A stretch of 64,000 bases of DNA from an uncultured Lachnospiraceae bacterium (GTDB taxonomy: Bacteria > Bacillota > Clostridia > Lachnospirales > Lachnospiraceae): NCBI GenBank assembly GCA_910578175.1, contig CAJTPF010000016.1:1-64000 (forward strand), read 5' to 3'. Of this stretch, positions 18,851-29,223 are shown one piece after another. The stretch's first letter is position 1. The number at the start of each line of letters is the position of its first letter. The position numbers and the translations under genes are program-made. The notes beneath the pieces were generated by a model, which saw only the letters and a list, made by a program, of their open reading frames with translations, had not been told where the DNA came from and did not search any database.

Positions 18851-19987
18851 TTATGTCAAAAAATATATGTAATCGTCTGCGATCTCCTTGGCCTGAGCCA
18901 GACCCAAACCCGTAGCATCTCTTAATTCCTTTATGCCAAGTATTTTTTGATCCGATTCAAACAAAGACAGGATTCTCCGCCTGTCTTCGTAAGAAAGACC
19001 GCCAAGGACTGCTTTCGCTTCATCTAACCCGATACAATTCAATTTTGGGGGATTTTTTGCTTTTATCTCCGTAAGTCCAAAGGAAGGTTCATAATATGCA
19101 TCTTTCGTCAGGGTATTCTCAAATGATATACTAAAATACTCTAACACATTGGGAATAAGTTGACACTTAAATCTGTTGCCCACATACAGATCCACCGTTT
19201 TACCGTTTTTCAGACTGCATTCGATCACTGCGCTGTAAACCTTTACAGAGCTTCCTCTCATTTGTACGTTCCTCTCCTTTTTCACATATTTCAGATAAGC
19301 CATTTGTGAAAAAGGAACTGCAACCGGTCTGAAAAAAGAATCCGTTTCACTGTATGCCAGAATAAATTCTTTCGTAATTATCCATTGTCTGGAATAATAA
19401 AATAAATGCTCTTTCAAATTCTTTTCTAATTCAGATAAAAAATAAGTTTTATCCTGCTCTCCCAGATAAGATTCTGTAATTTTCATCATTTTCTTTGTAT
19501 AACTTCGAAAATAATAATATAACATGATAAAAATGCGTATGACAAGCATACCTGCCAACAATTTAACGATTCCCAAAACCGGAAGTTTCTCCGTTCCGTT
19601 ATCTGCGTTTTGAACCGTCAGAGCAAAAAGAAACGAAAAAAGAACGGTTCCCATAATGATATCCCAGACAAACACTCCCACTTTTCCTGACATAAATCTC
19701 AGCGTTTGACCGACGGTTCTTGCAGTAGGCCGCGGCCAACGGGCGGGATCCGTTTCCCTTTTAAAATTTCCTTTTTTTTGATCCATATATTGAAAAAACT
19801 TTCCACACCCTCTTTCTGTCAACCAGACTATGACCGGAACACACATCAGATAAAATGATTTAACCGCCACATCCATATTGGTTTCTTTCCCCGCCAGAGG
19901 TATGGTATATATCATCACAGAGCTGAATCCTATAAGAAATATTATAAATAAGAGCAGCCGGATACAAATATTTGTAATTTTATTCAT
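18851..19987 (-). CDS. Membrane protein with C-terminal L7/L12-like helix motif
   Basis: A 378-residue protein with four membrane segments (about 7-30, 42-58, 107-127 and 139-161), then a soluble part of some 200 residues with a beta-rich YcxB-like look (SRQWIITKEFILAY, PFSQMAYLKYV). The final 40 residues contain IKELRDATGLGLAQAKEIAD, very close to the IKxVRExTGLGLKEAK signature of the ribosomal protein L7/L12 C-terminal domain. In L12 this surface binds translation factors; here it sits on a membrane protein and its partner is unknown. I know no specific function. Confidence 0.6.
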   Translation of the reverse strand: MNKITNICIRLLLFIIFLIGFSSVMIYTIPLAGKETNMDVAVKSFYLMCVPVIVWLTERGCGKFFQYMDQKKGNFKRETDPARWPRPTARTVGQTLRFMSGKVGVFVWDIIMGTVLFSFLFALTVQNADNGTEKLPVLGIVKLLAGMLVIRIFIMLYYYFRSYTKKMMKITESYLGEQDKTYFLSELEKNLKEHLFYYSRQWIITKEFILAYSETDSFFRPVAVPFSQMAYLKYVKKERNVQMRGSSVKVYSAVIECSLKNGKTVDLYVGNRFKCQLIPNVLEYFSISFENTLTKDAYYEPSFGLTEIKAKNPPKLNCIGLDEAKAVLGGLSYEDRRRILSLFESDQKILGIKELRDATGLGLAQAKEIADDYIYFLT

Positions 19988-20030
19988 TTTTTCAGACCTT
20001 CTTCCTATGTATGTAACATCCTTAATATAA

Positions 20031-20070
20031 GATAAACTGCCTCAGGCGTCATGGCCGGAAACAGTTTATC
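20031..20070 (-). terminator. Possible terminator after purL
   Basis: GATAAACTG and CAGTTTATC form perfect 9-bp arms around a 22-nt GC-rich centre, 16 bp past the purL stop. The T tract on the minus strand is weak. Confidence 0.45.
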
Positions 20071-20085
20071 CCGATTCGCAATCTA

Positions 20086-23000
20086 TCAGTTGAAATATTT
20101 CACACCGGACTCAAATATCTTCATGTCCTGTTCACCCACAATGTTCATCGCAACGGAGCGGTCCCGGCGCTCGGAATGAGCCATCTTGCCAAAACAACGT
20201 CCGTCCGGGCTGGTAATTCCTTCGATGGCATGATAAGAGCCGTTTACATTCCACTCTTCATCCATGGTCGGTATTCCCTGCTCATTCACATACTGGGTAG
20301 CAACCTGTCCGTTCTCAAAAAGCTTCTGTATCCATTCTGCATTTGCAACAAATCTTCCCTCGCCGTGAGAGGCCGGATTGACATAGGTCCGTCCCAGATC
20401 CGCCAACTGCAGCCAAGGCGATTTATTGGATACCACTTTCGTATAAACCATTTTGGAAACATGCCGGTTAATGGTATTATACGTTAATGTCGGCGCATTC
20501 TCATCCTGACCGGTGATCTGTCCGTTCGGAACCAGTCCCAGTTTGATCAGGGCCTGAAATCCGTTGCAGATACCGAGAGCCAGTCCGTCTCTTTGATTCA
20601 GCAGCCGGCTCACCGCCTCCTTGATCTTTTCATTGCGGAATGCAGTGGCAAAGAATTTAGCGGAACCATCCGGTTCGTCTCCTGCACTGAATCCTCCCGG
20701 GAACATAATGATCTGCGCCCCATTGATGGCTTCTTCAAATACCTGAACGGAATCCCGGATATCTTCTGCTGTCAGATTCTTAAACACCTTTGTGACCACG
20801 TTTGCTCCCGCACGTTCAAATGCCTTTCTGCTGTCATATTCACAGTTGGTTCCCGGAAATACCGGGATAAATACCGTCGGTCTTGCAACTTTATGTTTGC
20901 AGACATAGAAGCTGCCTGCGGAATAAACGCCGGTATCCACCTCTGTCTTCTCACCGGAAGAGCGGGTTGGAAATACTTTTTCCAAGGTTCCCTCCCATGC
21001 AGCCAGCGCTTCTTCCATGGTGATCCTCATGGTTCCGTATTCAAACGCTGCCGTATCGGTAACCGTACCAATGATGACCGCCACAGGATCCAGTTCCGAA
21101 ACCATGGTTTCATCAATTTCAGCCACAATATTGGCAATTCCCTTTTCAAACAATTCCGCCGTTGAAATTGTATCATTGATCCTGACACCGAGTTTGTTAC
21201 CAAATGCCATCTTACTGACAGCAGCAGCAATACCCTTTGCATCCACCGAATATGCCGATTTGATCACGCCTTTACCGGTCAATGTATGGATCGTATCATA
21301 TAAAGCTTTTACCTGCTCATAATCCGGCAGGTCATATTCATCTTTCTGAATCCTGAACAACGCAATGGCATTTCCTGCTTTCTTAAATTCCGGCGAGATA
21401 ATGTCGCTTTCTTTTGCCACATCCACCGCAAAGGAGACAAGTGTCGGCGGCACATCAATATCATTAAATGTTCCTGACATACTGTCCTTGCCTCCGATTG
21501 ACGGCAGTCCGAAACCAAGCTGAGCATCATAAGCGCCCAGCAGCGCCGCAAACGGCTGGCTCCAGCGTTCCGGTTCCGACGTCATTCTGCGGAAATATTC
21601 CTGGAATGTAAAACGGATTTTCTTATAGTCTCCACCGGAAGCCACTATTTTTGCAACGGATTCCGTTACCGCATAAATAGCGGAATGATACGGACTCCAG
21701 TTGGAAAGATATGGGTCAAACCCATAACTCATCATTGTAACGGTATCACATTTTCCCTTTAAGACCGGAAGTTTTGCAACCATTGCCTGGGTCTCGGTCA
21801 GCTGGTACCGACCGCCGAACGGCATGAATACGGAACCCGCGCCGATGGAACCGTCAAACCGCTCCACCAGGCCTTTCTGGGAACACACATTTAAATCAGC
21901 CAGAGTATCCAGCCATTGTTTTTTTACATCCGCCACATCTTTTGTGTCAAAGAACTTCTCTGTCTCATCCGGCATGTTAACACGGACAGCATTCTCCTGA
22001 TGAGCTCCGTTGGTATCCAGAAAAGATCTCTTTATATTTACGATTTCTTTTCCCCTCCATTTCAATACCAGCCTTGGTTCTTCGGTTACCACTGCCACCT
22101 CTGTTGCTTCCAGATTTTCTTCATTGGCATACTTCATAAATTCTGCCACATCTTTTTTGTCCACAACTACAGCCATACGCTCCTGGGACTCGGATATGGC
22201 GATTTCCGTACCATCCAGACCCGCATATTTTTTAGTGACTTTATCCAGATTGATATCCAGGCCGTCGGCCAGTTCGCCGATGGCAACGGATACGCCGCCG
22301 GCGCCAAAGTCGTTGCATTTTTTGATCAGTCTGCTGACTTCTTCCCTTCGGAATAATCTCTGGAGTTTTCTCTCGGTAGGAGCATTACCTTTCTGTACCT
22401 CGGCCCCGCAGGTTTCAATTGAACTTTCGGTATGAACCTTGGAAGAACCTGTTGCGCCGCCGCAGCCGTCCCGTCCGGTTCTTCCGCCCAGCAGGATAAT
22501 GATATCCCCCGGATCGGAATTTTCACGCTTTACCGCATATCTCGGCGCCGCTGCAATGACTGCGCCGATCTCCATTCTCTTTGCCACATAATCCGGATGA
22601 TATATTTCTTTTACAAGACCGGTGGCCAGTCCGATCTGATTGCCGTAAGAACTGTATCCGTTGGCAGCGCCCCGCACCAGCTTCTTCTGAGGCAGTTTTC
22701 CTTTCATGGTATCCTTCACCGATACCGTAGGATCTGCCGCTCCGGTCACACGCATTGCCTGATATACATAAGTACGGCCGGACAGCGGATCACGGATCGC
22801 ACCGCCCAGACAGGTAGCCGCACCGCCGAAAGGTTCAATTTCCGTCGGATGGTTATGGGTTTCATTCTTGAAATTTACCAGCCATTCTTCGGTGACCACA
22901 CCGTTTCCGTCTTCTTTATCTATCTCTACCGGAACCACGATACTGCAGGCATTGATCTCGTCCGATTCTTCCTGGTCATCCAGCTTTCCGTCTTTTTTAA

Positions 23001-23859
23001 GCTTTCTCATGGCCATGAGGGCCAGATCCATAAGGCATACGAATTTATCTTCCCTGCCCTTAAAAATAACTTCCCTGTCCTCAATATATCTCTCATAAGT
23101 TTTCAAGATCGGAGTTTTATAATATCCGTCTTCAAACGTAACATCTGTAAGCTCCGTATTAAACGTGGTATGACGGCAATGGTCAGACCAATAGGTATCC
23201 AATACACGGATCTCCGTCATGCTCGGGTCTCTGTGCTCGTCCTCCCGGAAATAATTCTGTATATGAAGAAAATCTTTAAAAGTCATGGCAAGTCCAAGGG
23301 AATCATATAATTCCTTCAGCGCTGCTTCCGCCATATCCTTAAATCCGTCAAAGATCTCCACATCTGCCGGCTCTTCAAATTCCGTCACAAGGGTTTCCGG
23401 TTTTTCCAGACCGGTTTCCCTGGAATCCACAGGATTTATGGAAAAGGACTTAATACTTTCAAATTCTTCTTTCGTAATGCTTCCTTCTATTACATAAGTA
23501 GTGGCCGATCTAATGACCGGCTCCTCATCTTCTTTTAAAAACTTTACGCACTGTACTGCCGAATCAGCCCTCTGGTCAAACTGGCCCGGTAAGTATTCTA
23601 CACTGAAAACATGGTCATCTGATTCATTGTACGGGAACGTTTCCTCATACAGGGTATCAACCGGAGGTTCTGAAAATACGGTTACCAATGCCTGTCTGTA
23701 GGTTTCCTCTGATATATCCTCAACATCATACCTGACTAAAACTCTGACACCGGTTACGGTCTTAATCCCGAGATAACCGGATATCTCATGTTTTAACTCC
23801 CTGGCTTTTACGGCATACGGGTCTTTTTTCTCAACATAAACTCTTCTAACTTTGCTCAT
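20086..23859 (-). CDS. purL: Phosphoribosylformylglycinamidine synthase, single-chain form
   Basis: This 1257-residue enzyme makes FGAM from FGAR, glutamine and ATP in purine synthesis. It is the large fused form: a PurS-like N-terminus, two AIR-synthase type halves (TYWSDHCRHTTFNTEL, then FGAGGVSVAIGELADGLDI) and a C-terminal class I glutaminase with ALGICNGFQALIKLG and PGGFSAGDEPDG. I start it at MSKVRRVYVEKKD, which has GGAGG at ideal distance; the frame is open to 23901. No other pur gene is near, so it is a stand-alone locus. Confidence 0.96.
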   Translation of the reverse strand: MSKVRRVYVEKKDPYAVKARELKHEISGYLGIKTVTGVRVLVRYDVEDISEETYRQALVTVFSEPPVDTLYEETFPYNESDDHVFSVEYLPGQFDQRADSAVQCVKFLKEDEEPVIRSATTYVIEGSITKEEFESIKSFSINPVDSRETGLEKPETLVTEFEEPADVEIFDGFKDMAEAALKELYDSLGLAMTFKDFLHIQNYFREDEHRDPSMTEIRVLDTYWSDHCRHTTFNTELTDVTFEDGYYKTPILKTYERYIEDREVIFKGREDKFVCLMDLALMAMRKLKKDGKLDDQEESDEINACSIVVPVEIDKEDGNGVVTEEWLVNFKNETHNHPTEIEPFGGAATCLGGAIRDPLSGRTYVYQAMRVTGAADPTVSVKDTMKGKLPQKKLVRGAANGYSSYGNQIGLATGLVKEIYHPDYVAKRMEIGAVIAAAPRYAVKRENSDPGDIIILLGGRTGRDGCGGATGSSKVHTESSIETCGAEVQKGNAPTERKLQRLFRREEVSRLIKKCNDFGAGGVSVAIGELADGLDINLDKVTKKYAGLDGTEIAISESQERMAVVVDKKDVAEFMKYANEENLEATEVAVVTEEPRLVLKWRGKEIVNIKRSFLDTNGAHQENAVRVNMPDETEKFFDTKDVADVKKQWLDTLADLNVCSQKGLVERFDGSIGAGSVFMPFGGRYQLTETQAMVAKLPVLKGKCDTVTMMSYGFDPYLSNWSPYHSAIYAVTESVAKIVASGGDYKKIRFTFQEYFRRMTSEPERWSQPFAALLGAYDAQLGFGLPSIGGKDSMSGTFNDIDVPPTLVSFAVDVAKESDIISPEFKKAGNAIALFRIQKDEYDLPDYEQVKALYDTIHTLTGKGVIKSAYSVDAKGIAAAVSKMAFGNKLGVRINDTISTAELFEKGIANIVAEIDETMVSELDPVAVIIGTVTDTAAFEYGTMRITMEEALAAWEGTLEKVFPTRSSGEKTEVDTGVYSAGSFYVCKHKVARPTVFIPVFPGTNCEYDSRKAFERAGANVVTKVFKNLTAEDIRDSVQVFEEAINGAQIIMFPGGFSAGDEPDGSAKFFATAFRNEKIKEAVSRLLNQRDGLALGICNGFQALIKLGLVPNGQITGQDENAPTLTYNTINRHVSKMVYTKVVSNKSPWLQLADLGRTYVNPASHGEGRFVANAEWIQKLFENGQVATQYVNEQGIPTMDEEWNVNGSYHAIEGITSPDGRCFGKMAHSERRDRSVAMNIVGEQDMKIFESGVKYFN

Positions 23860-23957
23860 AAGTACCTCCATATTTTGGTTGCTGACAAAACTATTTGACA
23901 TGAATAATCTTACAATAACACGAAAGCATTGTCAATTTAATATTCTCCGTTTTTTCT

Positions 23958-26351
23958 TCAGCAATATCTCCAGAACCGCCCGATCAGCTCTCCCACATCG
24001 TTCACATCCGTTACTCCGAAATCTGCCCATTCCCTCGGAAACAGCATTCGGTATGAGCGCTCCAGAAAACGCTGGTCCAAAAGGGCGATCACTCCATAAT
24101 CCTCGCTTGTCCGAATGACCCTTCCCGCTGCCTGCAGTACCTTATTCATTCCCGGATAGCGATATGCATAATCAAATCCCGATTTACCGCTCCTGTCATA
24201 ATACTTTTTCAGGATCTCCCGTTCCGAACACACCTGGGGCAGTCCGGTTCCGATAATGATACTTCCGATCAGCCGCTCGTTTTTCAGATCGATCCCTTCG
24301 GAAAAAATTCCGCCCAATACGCAGAACCCCAGCATACTCTTCGGATTATCCGCCTGAAATCCCTCCAGAAATTCCTCCCTGGCCTGCTCATTCATATTAC
24401 TGTCCTGGCACACGACATCATAAATCTCCGTGATCTTCTGTTCATATGCCAGTGTATAAACCTCATTCATTAACTGATAAGACGGAAAAAACACCATATA
24501 ATTCCCCTTGCAGCCTGCCGCAACCTCTCTGATATAATGCAGCATGCGGAGATACTCTTCCCGCCCCCTTCTGCTGTATTTACTGCTGACATCCCTGGCT
24601 ACGGTCAGAAGACGCTTTCCGGAATCAAAGGGAGAGTCAATATAAATGGCATAATCTTCCCTGTTACCGCTTAACAGTTCTTTATAATAATTGACCGGCA
24701 GCAATGTCGCCGAAAAAAATATGGTAGAATATCCCCGTCTCATACAATCCGCCACATTTCCCGAAGGATTTACGCAAAACAGCTTTACATAAAATTCACC
24801 GGATTCCCGAAAATCCGTATAAATCACATAATTTTCATCGGTCAGTTCATACATATCCAGATAATTCCGAACCACAAAATAAAAATCCATGATCTCACTG
24901 CGATGTTCAAATTCCCGGTTATCATCTAAAAATTTCTCCATTGCAGACTGCAGCCGCAGCAATGCCAGTACCAGTTCCTCCGTATCCGGTATCACCGTAT
25001 AGGTGAAATTTCCCTCCGTTCCGATACATTCCCGCTTTAAAGACAACATTTCCCGGTTGCATTTTTCCAAAGCCTTTTCAAGACCCGCACTTCCCGATAA
25101 AACTTTGGAACCGCTCTTATCTTTTATCAGCTTTTTACAGGCAAGAAAATCTTCTTTAACCAAAACCGCACTGTACATTTCCCTTGCCCGCTCCACCAGA
25201 TTATGGGCTTCGTCCACCAGAAAGATATAGCTTCCCTGGATTCCCTCGGAAAAATACCGTTTCAGACATACATAAGGGTCAAATACATAATTATAATCGC
25301 AGATGATGCCATCCATAAAACTGCTGATATCCAGACTCATTTCAAACGGACATACATCATATTGCTCTGCATACCGTTCGATCACTTCCCGGCTGATATC
25401 GCTTTCCGAACTTATCACATCGAACACAGCTCCGTTGATCCGGTCATAATGGCCTTTTGCCCTGGGACATGCCAGCGGGTTGCACTCCGTTCTTTCTTGA
25501 CAGCAGATCTTATCTTTTGCCGTTAAAGTAACCGTCTTAAAATGAAGACCTGATTTCCGCAGCGTACGGAAGGCTTCTTCCGCCACGGTCCTTGTAATGG
25601 TCTTGGCGGTCAGATAAAAAATTTTTTCCGCTGCCTCTTCTCCCACTGCCCGCACGGCCGGAAAGATGGTGGAAATGGTTTTTCCCACGCCGGTAGGGGC
25701 CTGGATGAACATATTTCGTTTCTGTCTGATCGACTTATAAACGGATACTACGATATTCCTCTGACCCTCCCTGTATTCAAATGGAAATTCCAGATCCGCA
25801 ATGGATTCCTGACGAAGTTTCCTCTCTTTTGTAATGAACTCCGCCCAGACCAGATATTGGCTGATAACGCTTTCAAACCAGACCTCCAAATCCTCATACA
25901 AATGTGTTTCACGAAACCGTCTGACCGCTTCCGTTTCTATATTACAATAGGTAAGCTGTACATCGATCTCTTTCAGTCCCTGTTGTCTGCAATAGATATA
26001 TGCATAACACATCGCCTGTGCCAGGTGGACCGGTACCGGTTCTTTCAGCCGGTTCACATCTGCATACATGGATTTAATCTCATCGATAACTATGGTATCC
26101 TCTTCCGTAATGATTCCGTCTGCACGACCCTCCAGGCAGATTTCATAATCGGTATATTCCATGGATATTTTCAGCGGAACCTCCGCTTTATAATTTGCTC
26201 CCATCCGGTTCTGGATTTTTCTGTGAATCCTGCTGCCCTCTGCCATGGCGTTTTTTGTCATGGAATCCGTCCGCCGGTTATCAATATCCCCGGAACGCAG
26301 AATAAATTCCACCAGATCCCTGACTGACATTTTAATAAGGTTTGCTGCCAA
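23958..26351 (-). CDS. DinG/Rad3-type DNA helicase with N-terminal Cas4/RecB-like nuclease domain
   Basis: A 797-residue fusion. Residues 1-150 look like a PD-(D/E)xK nuclease: His43 in GSRIHRKI, Asp79 in EGRADGII, Glu91/Lys93 in VIDEIKS and a QAMCYAYIY helix. The rest is an XPD/DinG helicase: Walker A QAPTGVGKT (217-225), four cysteines for a 4Fe-4S cluster (283, 284, 290, 295), DEAH box FLVDEAHN and the arginine motif QAAGRVIRT. It should unwind and perhaps cut DNA in repair. The first codon is a TTG next to the previous stop; ATG at 26328-26330 (MSVRDLVEFI) is an alternative start. No CRISPR array is near. Confidence 0.85.
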   Translation of the reverse strand: MAANLIKMSVRDLVEFILRSGDIDNRRTDSMTKNAMAEGSRIHRKIQNRMGANYKAEVPLKISMEYTDYEICLEGRADGIITEEDTIVIDEIKSMYADVNRLKEPVPVHLAQAMCYAYIYCRQQGLKEIDVQLTYCNIETEAVRRFRETHLYEDLEVWFESVISQYLVWAEFITKERKLRQESIADLEFPFEYREGQRNIVVSVYKSIRQKRNMFIQAPTGVGKTISTIFPAVRAVGEEAAEKIFYLTAKTITRTVAEEAFRTLRKSGLHFKTVTLTAKDKICCQERTECNPLACPRAKGHYDRINGAVFDVISSESDISREVIERYAEQYDVCPFEMSLDISSFMDGIICDYNYVFDPYVCLKRYFSEGIQGSYIFLVDEAHNLVERAREMYSAVLVKEDFLACKKLIKDKSGSKVLSGSAGLEKALEKCNREMLSLKRECIGTEGNFTYTVIPDTEELVLALLRLQSAMEKFLDDNREFEHRSEIMDFYFVVRNYLDMYELTDENYVIYTDFRESGEFYVKLFCVNPSGNVADCMRRGYSTIFFSATLLPVNYYKELLSGNREDYAIYIDSPFDSGKRLLTVARDVSSKYSRRGREEYLRMLHYIREVAAGCKGNYMVFFPSYQLMNEVYTLAYEQKITEIYDVVCQDSNMNEQAREEFLEGFQADNPKSMLGFCVLGGIFSEGIDLKNERLIGSIIIGTGLPQVCSEREILKKYYDRSGKSGFDYAYRYPGMNKVLQAAGRVIRTSEDYGVIALLDQRFLERSYRMLFPREWADFGVTDVNDVGELIGRFWRYC

Positions 26352-26354
26352 TTT

Positions 26355-26717
26355 CTACACCGACTTTCCCATATAACGAATCAGTTTATCATACTGGGTA
26401 TACATTTCCTGCACGCCGTTTTCCAGCAGATAATAATGCCGGATATAAGGTGCCAGCAAAACGATCAGCAGCAATGCCAATAATAATAATCCGATATTAT
26501 CCGTTATCAGATATGTAAATACCGTCATAAAAGTTCCCAACGCAAACAGAACCGTTACGATCAGATGAACCAGCCTCTCATGCATAAAAAAATCGATCTG
26601 TCTTAAATGATCCTCCAGAACATTCTGAAGATCCATCTCCCGTTTTTTCGCATCATCCGCCATCTGTTCCAGCAATCCGTCCATATGGCATAAATATTCG
26701 GTCATTCGTTTTCTCAT
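26355..26717 (-). CDS. Small two-helix membrane protein
   Basis: A 120-residue protein with an N-terminal amphipathic helix (about 1-50) and two membrane segments (about 57-80 and 83-103, LLLLALLLIVLLAPYIR). I start it at MRKRMTEYLCHMDG because of GGAGG 6 bp upstream. Its stop is 3 bp before the helicase TTG start, so the two may be coupled. The family is not recognised. Confidence 0.6.
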   Translation of the reverse strand: MRKRMTEYLCHMDGLLEQMADDAKKREMDLQNVLEDHLRQIDFFMHERLVHLIVTVLFALGTFMTVFTYLITDNIGLLLLALLLIVLLAPYIRHYYLLENGVQEMYTQYDKLIRYMGKSV

Positions 26718-26774
26718 TTCCGTCCTCCAAACCGGAAGCGGCAGACTGCCGCTCCGCTCTAACATTTTTACATA

Positions 26775-27983
26775 TTATGTAGGAGTAGGTACATCATCCC
26801 ATTCGGCATTAGCAAAACATATCATCCAGTTTAAGGTCTTATGTCTCTCCTGTACGACTCCATGGTCTAACCCTGCCGGTCCCTGCATTCCATGAATCCT
26901 TGAATCCACTGCCGCCCAGTCCATCCGGTAAATCAGGTCTGCTTTATCCAGGATCTCTTCTTTGGAACGCATAACCGTTTTTTTACACATATTTGCAATG
27001 GAATCAAATTTCCGAAGATTTTGAATCATTTTTCCCACATCACATATACCGTCCGGATAAGTCCATTCCGCTAAACCAAGGATCCACTCCAATACGTATA
27101 AATTTTCATAATGCCATGAAAAATTAATCCGGTCGGATTCTTCCGAATGATCATCTTCTATGTATTTCATCTCTTGTTCCGTAAGAACATCTTCCAATTT
27201 GTCTACAGAGAAATCTTTCATTACTTTCCGTATAAAATCCCTGGCTTCGGTAACGCTCATATTTTCTTCCGGATTTAATAATGCTTCAGAATATAACGAT
27301 ACGATCAATGTTCCGATGGTTCTCCTGACCACATCTTCCTGACTTCTCAGTCTGATATTCTCATCATCGTCATTCAGCGGCAATTCGCAGACGTATATTT
27401 TTCTGTCATAGAGAAATTTCATATTTTCGGTCCTTCTTGTCATCTGCCGCTCTGTACAATTTTCAAAAAAAGCCGGTCTTTCCTGCAATTCAAAAGGAAA
27501 GTAAAATTCCAGGTCGCTGTCATATTCTTCGGATAAGATAACATTCCCTTCAGAATCCAGCGCCGTAGCCCCCTCATCTACGATCAGAATTCCGTCCATA
27601 TGTTTTATTGCCTCCAGTATAACCGCAATTACCGCATTCATATCATCTGCAGCCCCGCTGTCCTGTTTTACTGCTGTCTTGATTGGAATAAATGCTTTTG
27701 AATGCTGGATATGGTGAATCAGATTAATTTTTATATCCTCATTACAATTCTGTATCTGCGCAAAATATCCGGACACCATATTTTTCTGTTTCTGAATAAA
27801 CTCTTTAAACTCTTCTCCCATTGACTCCGTAAATACATCAATATTAACGGTCTGGATATCATTTTCCAAATGCAGGTTATTTCCTCCTGAGGACTTTTCC
27901 AGTCCGAAACTCTCCATAATGACATCCATGATCCGTTCCGAATCCTGTTCCCTGCTGAATAAAACAATAAGATTCTCTTCCAT
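26775..27983 (-). CDS. DUF4272-like protein
   Basis: A 402-residue soluble protein. The last 60 residues (RSKEEILDKADLIYRMDWAA, then RHKTLNWMICFANAEWDDVP) show the DUF4272 pattern of a WxxxDxR-type helix and a terminal WDDxPT. The N-terminal half is acidic and may be a partner domain. The biochemical role of DUF4272 is unknown. The start at MEENLIVLFSRE is chosen for AGGAGG 5 bp upstream. Confidence 0.65.
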   Translation of the reverse strand: MEENLIVLFSREQDSERIMDVIMESFGLEKSSGGNNLHLENDIQTVNIDVFTESMGEEFKEFIQKQKNMVSGYFAQIQNCNEDIKINLIHHIQHSKAFIPIKTAVKQDSGAADDMNAVIAVILEAIKHMDGILIVDEGATALDSEGNVILSEEYDSDLEFYFPFELQERPAFFENCTERQMTRRTENMKFLYDRKIYVCELPLNDDDENIRLRSQEDVVRRTIGTLIVSLYSEALLNPEENMSVTEARDFIRKVMKDFSVDKLEDVLTEQEMKYIEDDHSEESDRINFSWHYENLYVLEWILGLAEWTYPDGICDVGKMIQNLRKFDSIANMCKKTVMRSKEEILDKADLIYRMDWAAVDSRIHGMQGPAGLDHGVVQERHKTLNWMICFANAEWDDVPTPT

Positions 27984-28059
27984 ATAAACCTCCTGTTTCT
28001 GATTTATCATTATTTTAATTATACCTTTTTTCCAGTTTTATGTACAGAAAAAACGCCGG

Positions 28060-28800
28060 CTATAGAGAGGGATATCCTATTATATCCTTTACCACTTCTC
28101 CTGCCAGGATCAGTCCTGCTGCCGGCGGTACAAAGGACACGCTTCCCGGCGTTGACCTTCTGTTTGATAACATACCCGTACCGCTGCCGTTCTCCGAAAA
28201 TTCCTCCACAGGATTTACAGGTTTTTCTTTGGAATAGACCACTTTCAGATTGTAGATCCCCCGTTTCTTTAATTCACGTCTCATTACCCGGGCCAGAGGA
28301 CAGACGGAAGTGTTGCTGATATCCGCCGCCTGAAAAGCCGAGGCATCCATTTTATTTCCTGCCCCCATACTGCTGATGACCGGAATCTGCAGTTCTTTTG
28401 CCTTACATATGATACTGATCTTTGCCGTAACCGTATCCACTGCATCCACAATATAATCATAAAGATAAAAATTAAAATCCTGTTCATTTTCCGGTAAATA
28501 AAAGCAATTATGTACAACTACATCCGCCCGGGGATTGATATCCAGTATCCTGTCCCGCATCACTTCTGTCTTATACCGTCCCACCGTGCTCATTGCAGCA
28601 ATGATCTGTCTGTTAATATTGCTGATACTGACCGTATCCATATCTATTAAATCAAAGGCACCGATACCGCTCCGTGCCAGAGCTTCCGCCGCATAACCGC
28701 CCACGCCGCCGATACCGAATATAGCTACGCGGCTGTTATGCAGCCGGTTCATGGCCTCATTTCCCAACAACATCTGTGTTCTGATAAATTGTTCTTCCAT
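28060..28800 (-). CDS. tcdA: tRNA threonylcarbamoyladenosine dehydratase
   Basis: A 246-residue ThiF/E1-like enzyme that cyclises t6A37 to ct6A in tRNAs using ATP. The nucleotide site is FGIGGVGGYAAEALARSG, followed by DLIDMDTVSISNINRQ; the DAVDTVTAK segment is typical of the E1 fold. Length is normal for TcdA. Confidence 0.9.
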   Translation of the reverse strand: MEEQFIRTQMLLGNEAMNRLHNSRVAIFGIGGVGGYAAEALARSGIGAFDLIDMDTVSISNINRQIIAAMSTVGRYKTEVMRDRILDINPRADVVVHNCFYLPENEQDFNFYLYDYIVDAVDTVTAKISIICKAKELQIPVISSMGAGNKMDASAFQAADISNTSVCPLARVMRRELKKRGIYNLKVVYSKEKPVNPVEEFSENGSGTGMLSNRRSTPGSVSFVPPAAGLILAGEVVKDIIGYPSL

Positions 28801-28857
28801 TGTATTTCCCCAATCACCTGAAAATATTTTAAATATTTTACATTATATCATATTCTG

Positions 28858-29199
28858 TTATGTTTTATCCGAATATTTTTGTAAATATATCATATGATGT
28901 GACCGCAGCATCTGCATAAACATCACCAGCCGCTGAACCGCCAGATTGGCTTCCTCGCCAAAATCCCGGATAATATCACTGGAAATATCGGAAATCGACC
29001 GAACCCCGTCAATCTTTTTCCAGACATAACTCCCGTATTCATCCAGTTCCACCTCGCTTATCTGCGGTGTTTTCATAAACTTCCTGGCACAGGTATGAAA
29101 AAAGCCTTTATTGATCACATAAACAACTACATTTTTTTCACTTGTAAGTTCCCATCTATATTCATTATTAATCACCGGTATCAAATCTTCATAATTCAT
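28858..29199 (-). CDS. PqqD-like peptide-binding protein
   Basis: A 113-residue PqqD-fold protein: LDEYGSYVWKKIDGVRSISD, then IIRDFGEEANLAVQRLVMFM. PqqD-type proteins bind RiPP precursor peptides for radical SAM enzymes, yet none is close. It starts 25 bp after the OPT transporter stops and is probably in its transcript. Related free-standing proteins occur in Clostridia without RiPP clusters, so the role is open. Confidence 0.75.
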   Translation of the reverse strand: MNYEDLIPVINNEYRWELTSEKNVVVYVINKGFFHTCARKFMKTPQISEVELDEYGSYVWKKIDGVRSISDISSDIIRDFGEEANLAVQRLVMFMQMLRSHHMIYLQKYSDKT

Positions 29200-29223
29200 A
29201 AAAAATAAACTCCTTATTTTATT

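Noticed and set aside
22432..23310. 292-codon plus-strand ORF inside purL
   Set aside because: It is a shadow of purL codon bias; no start signal or recognisable domain.
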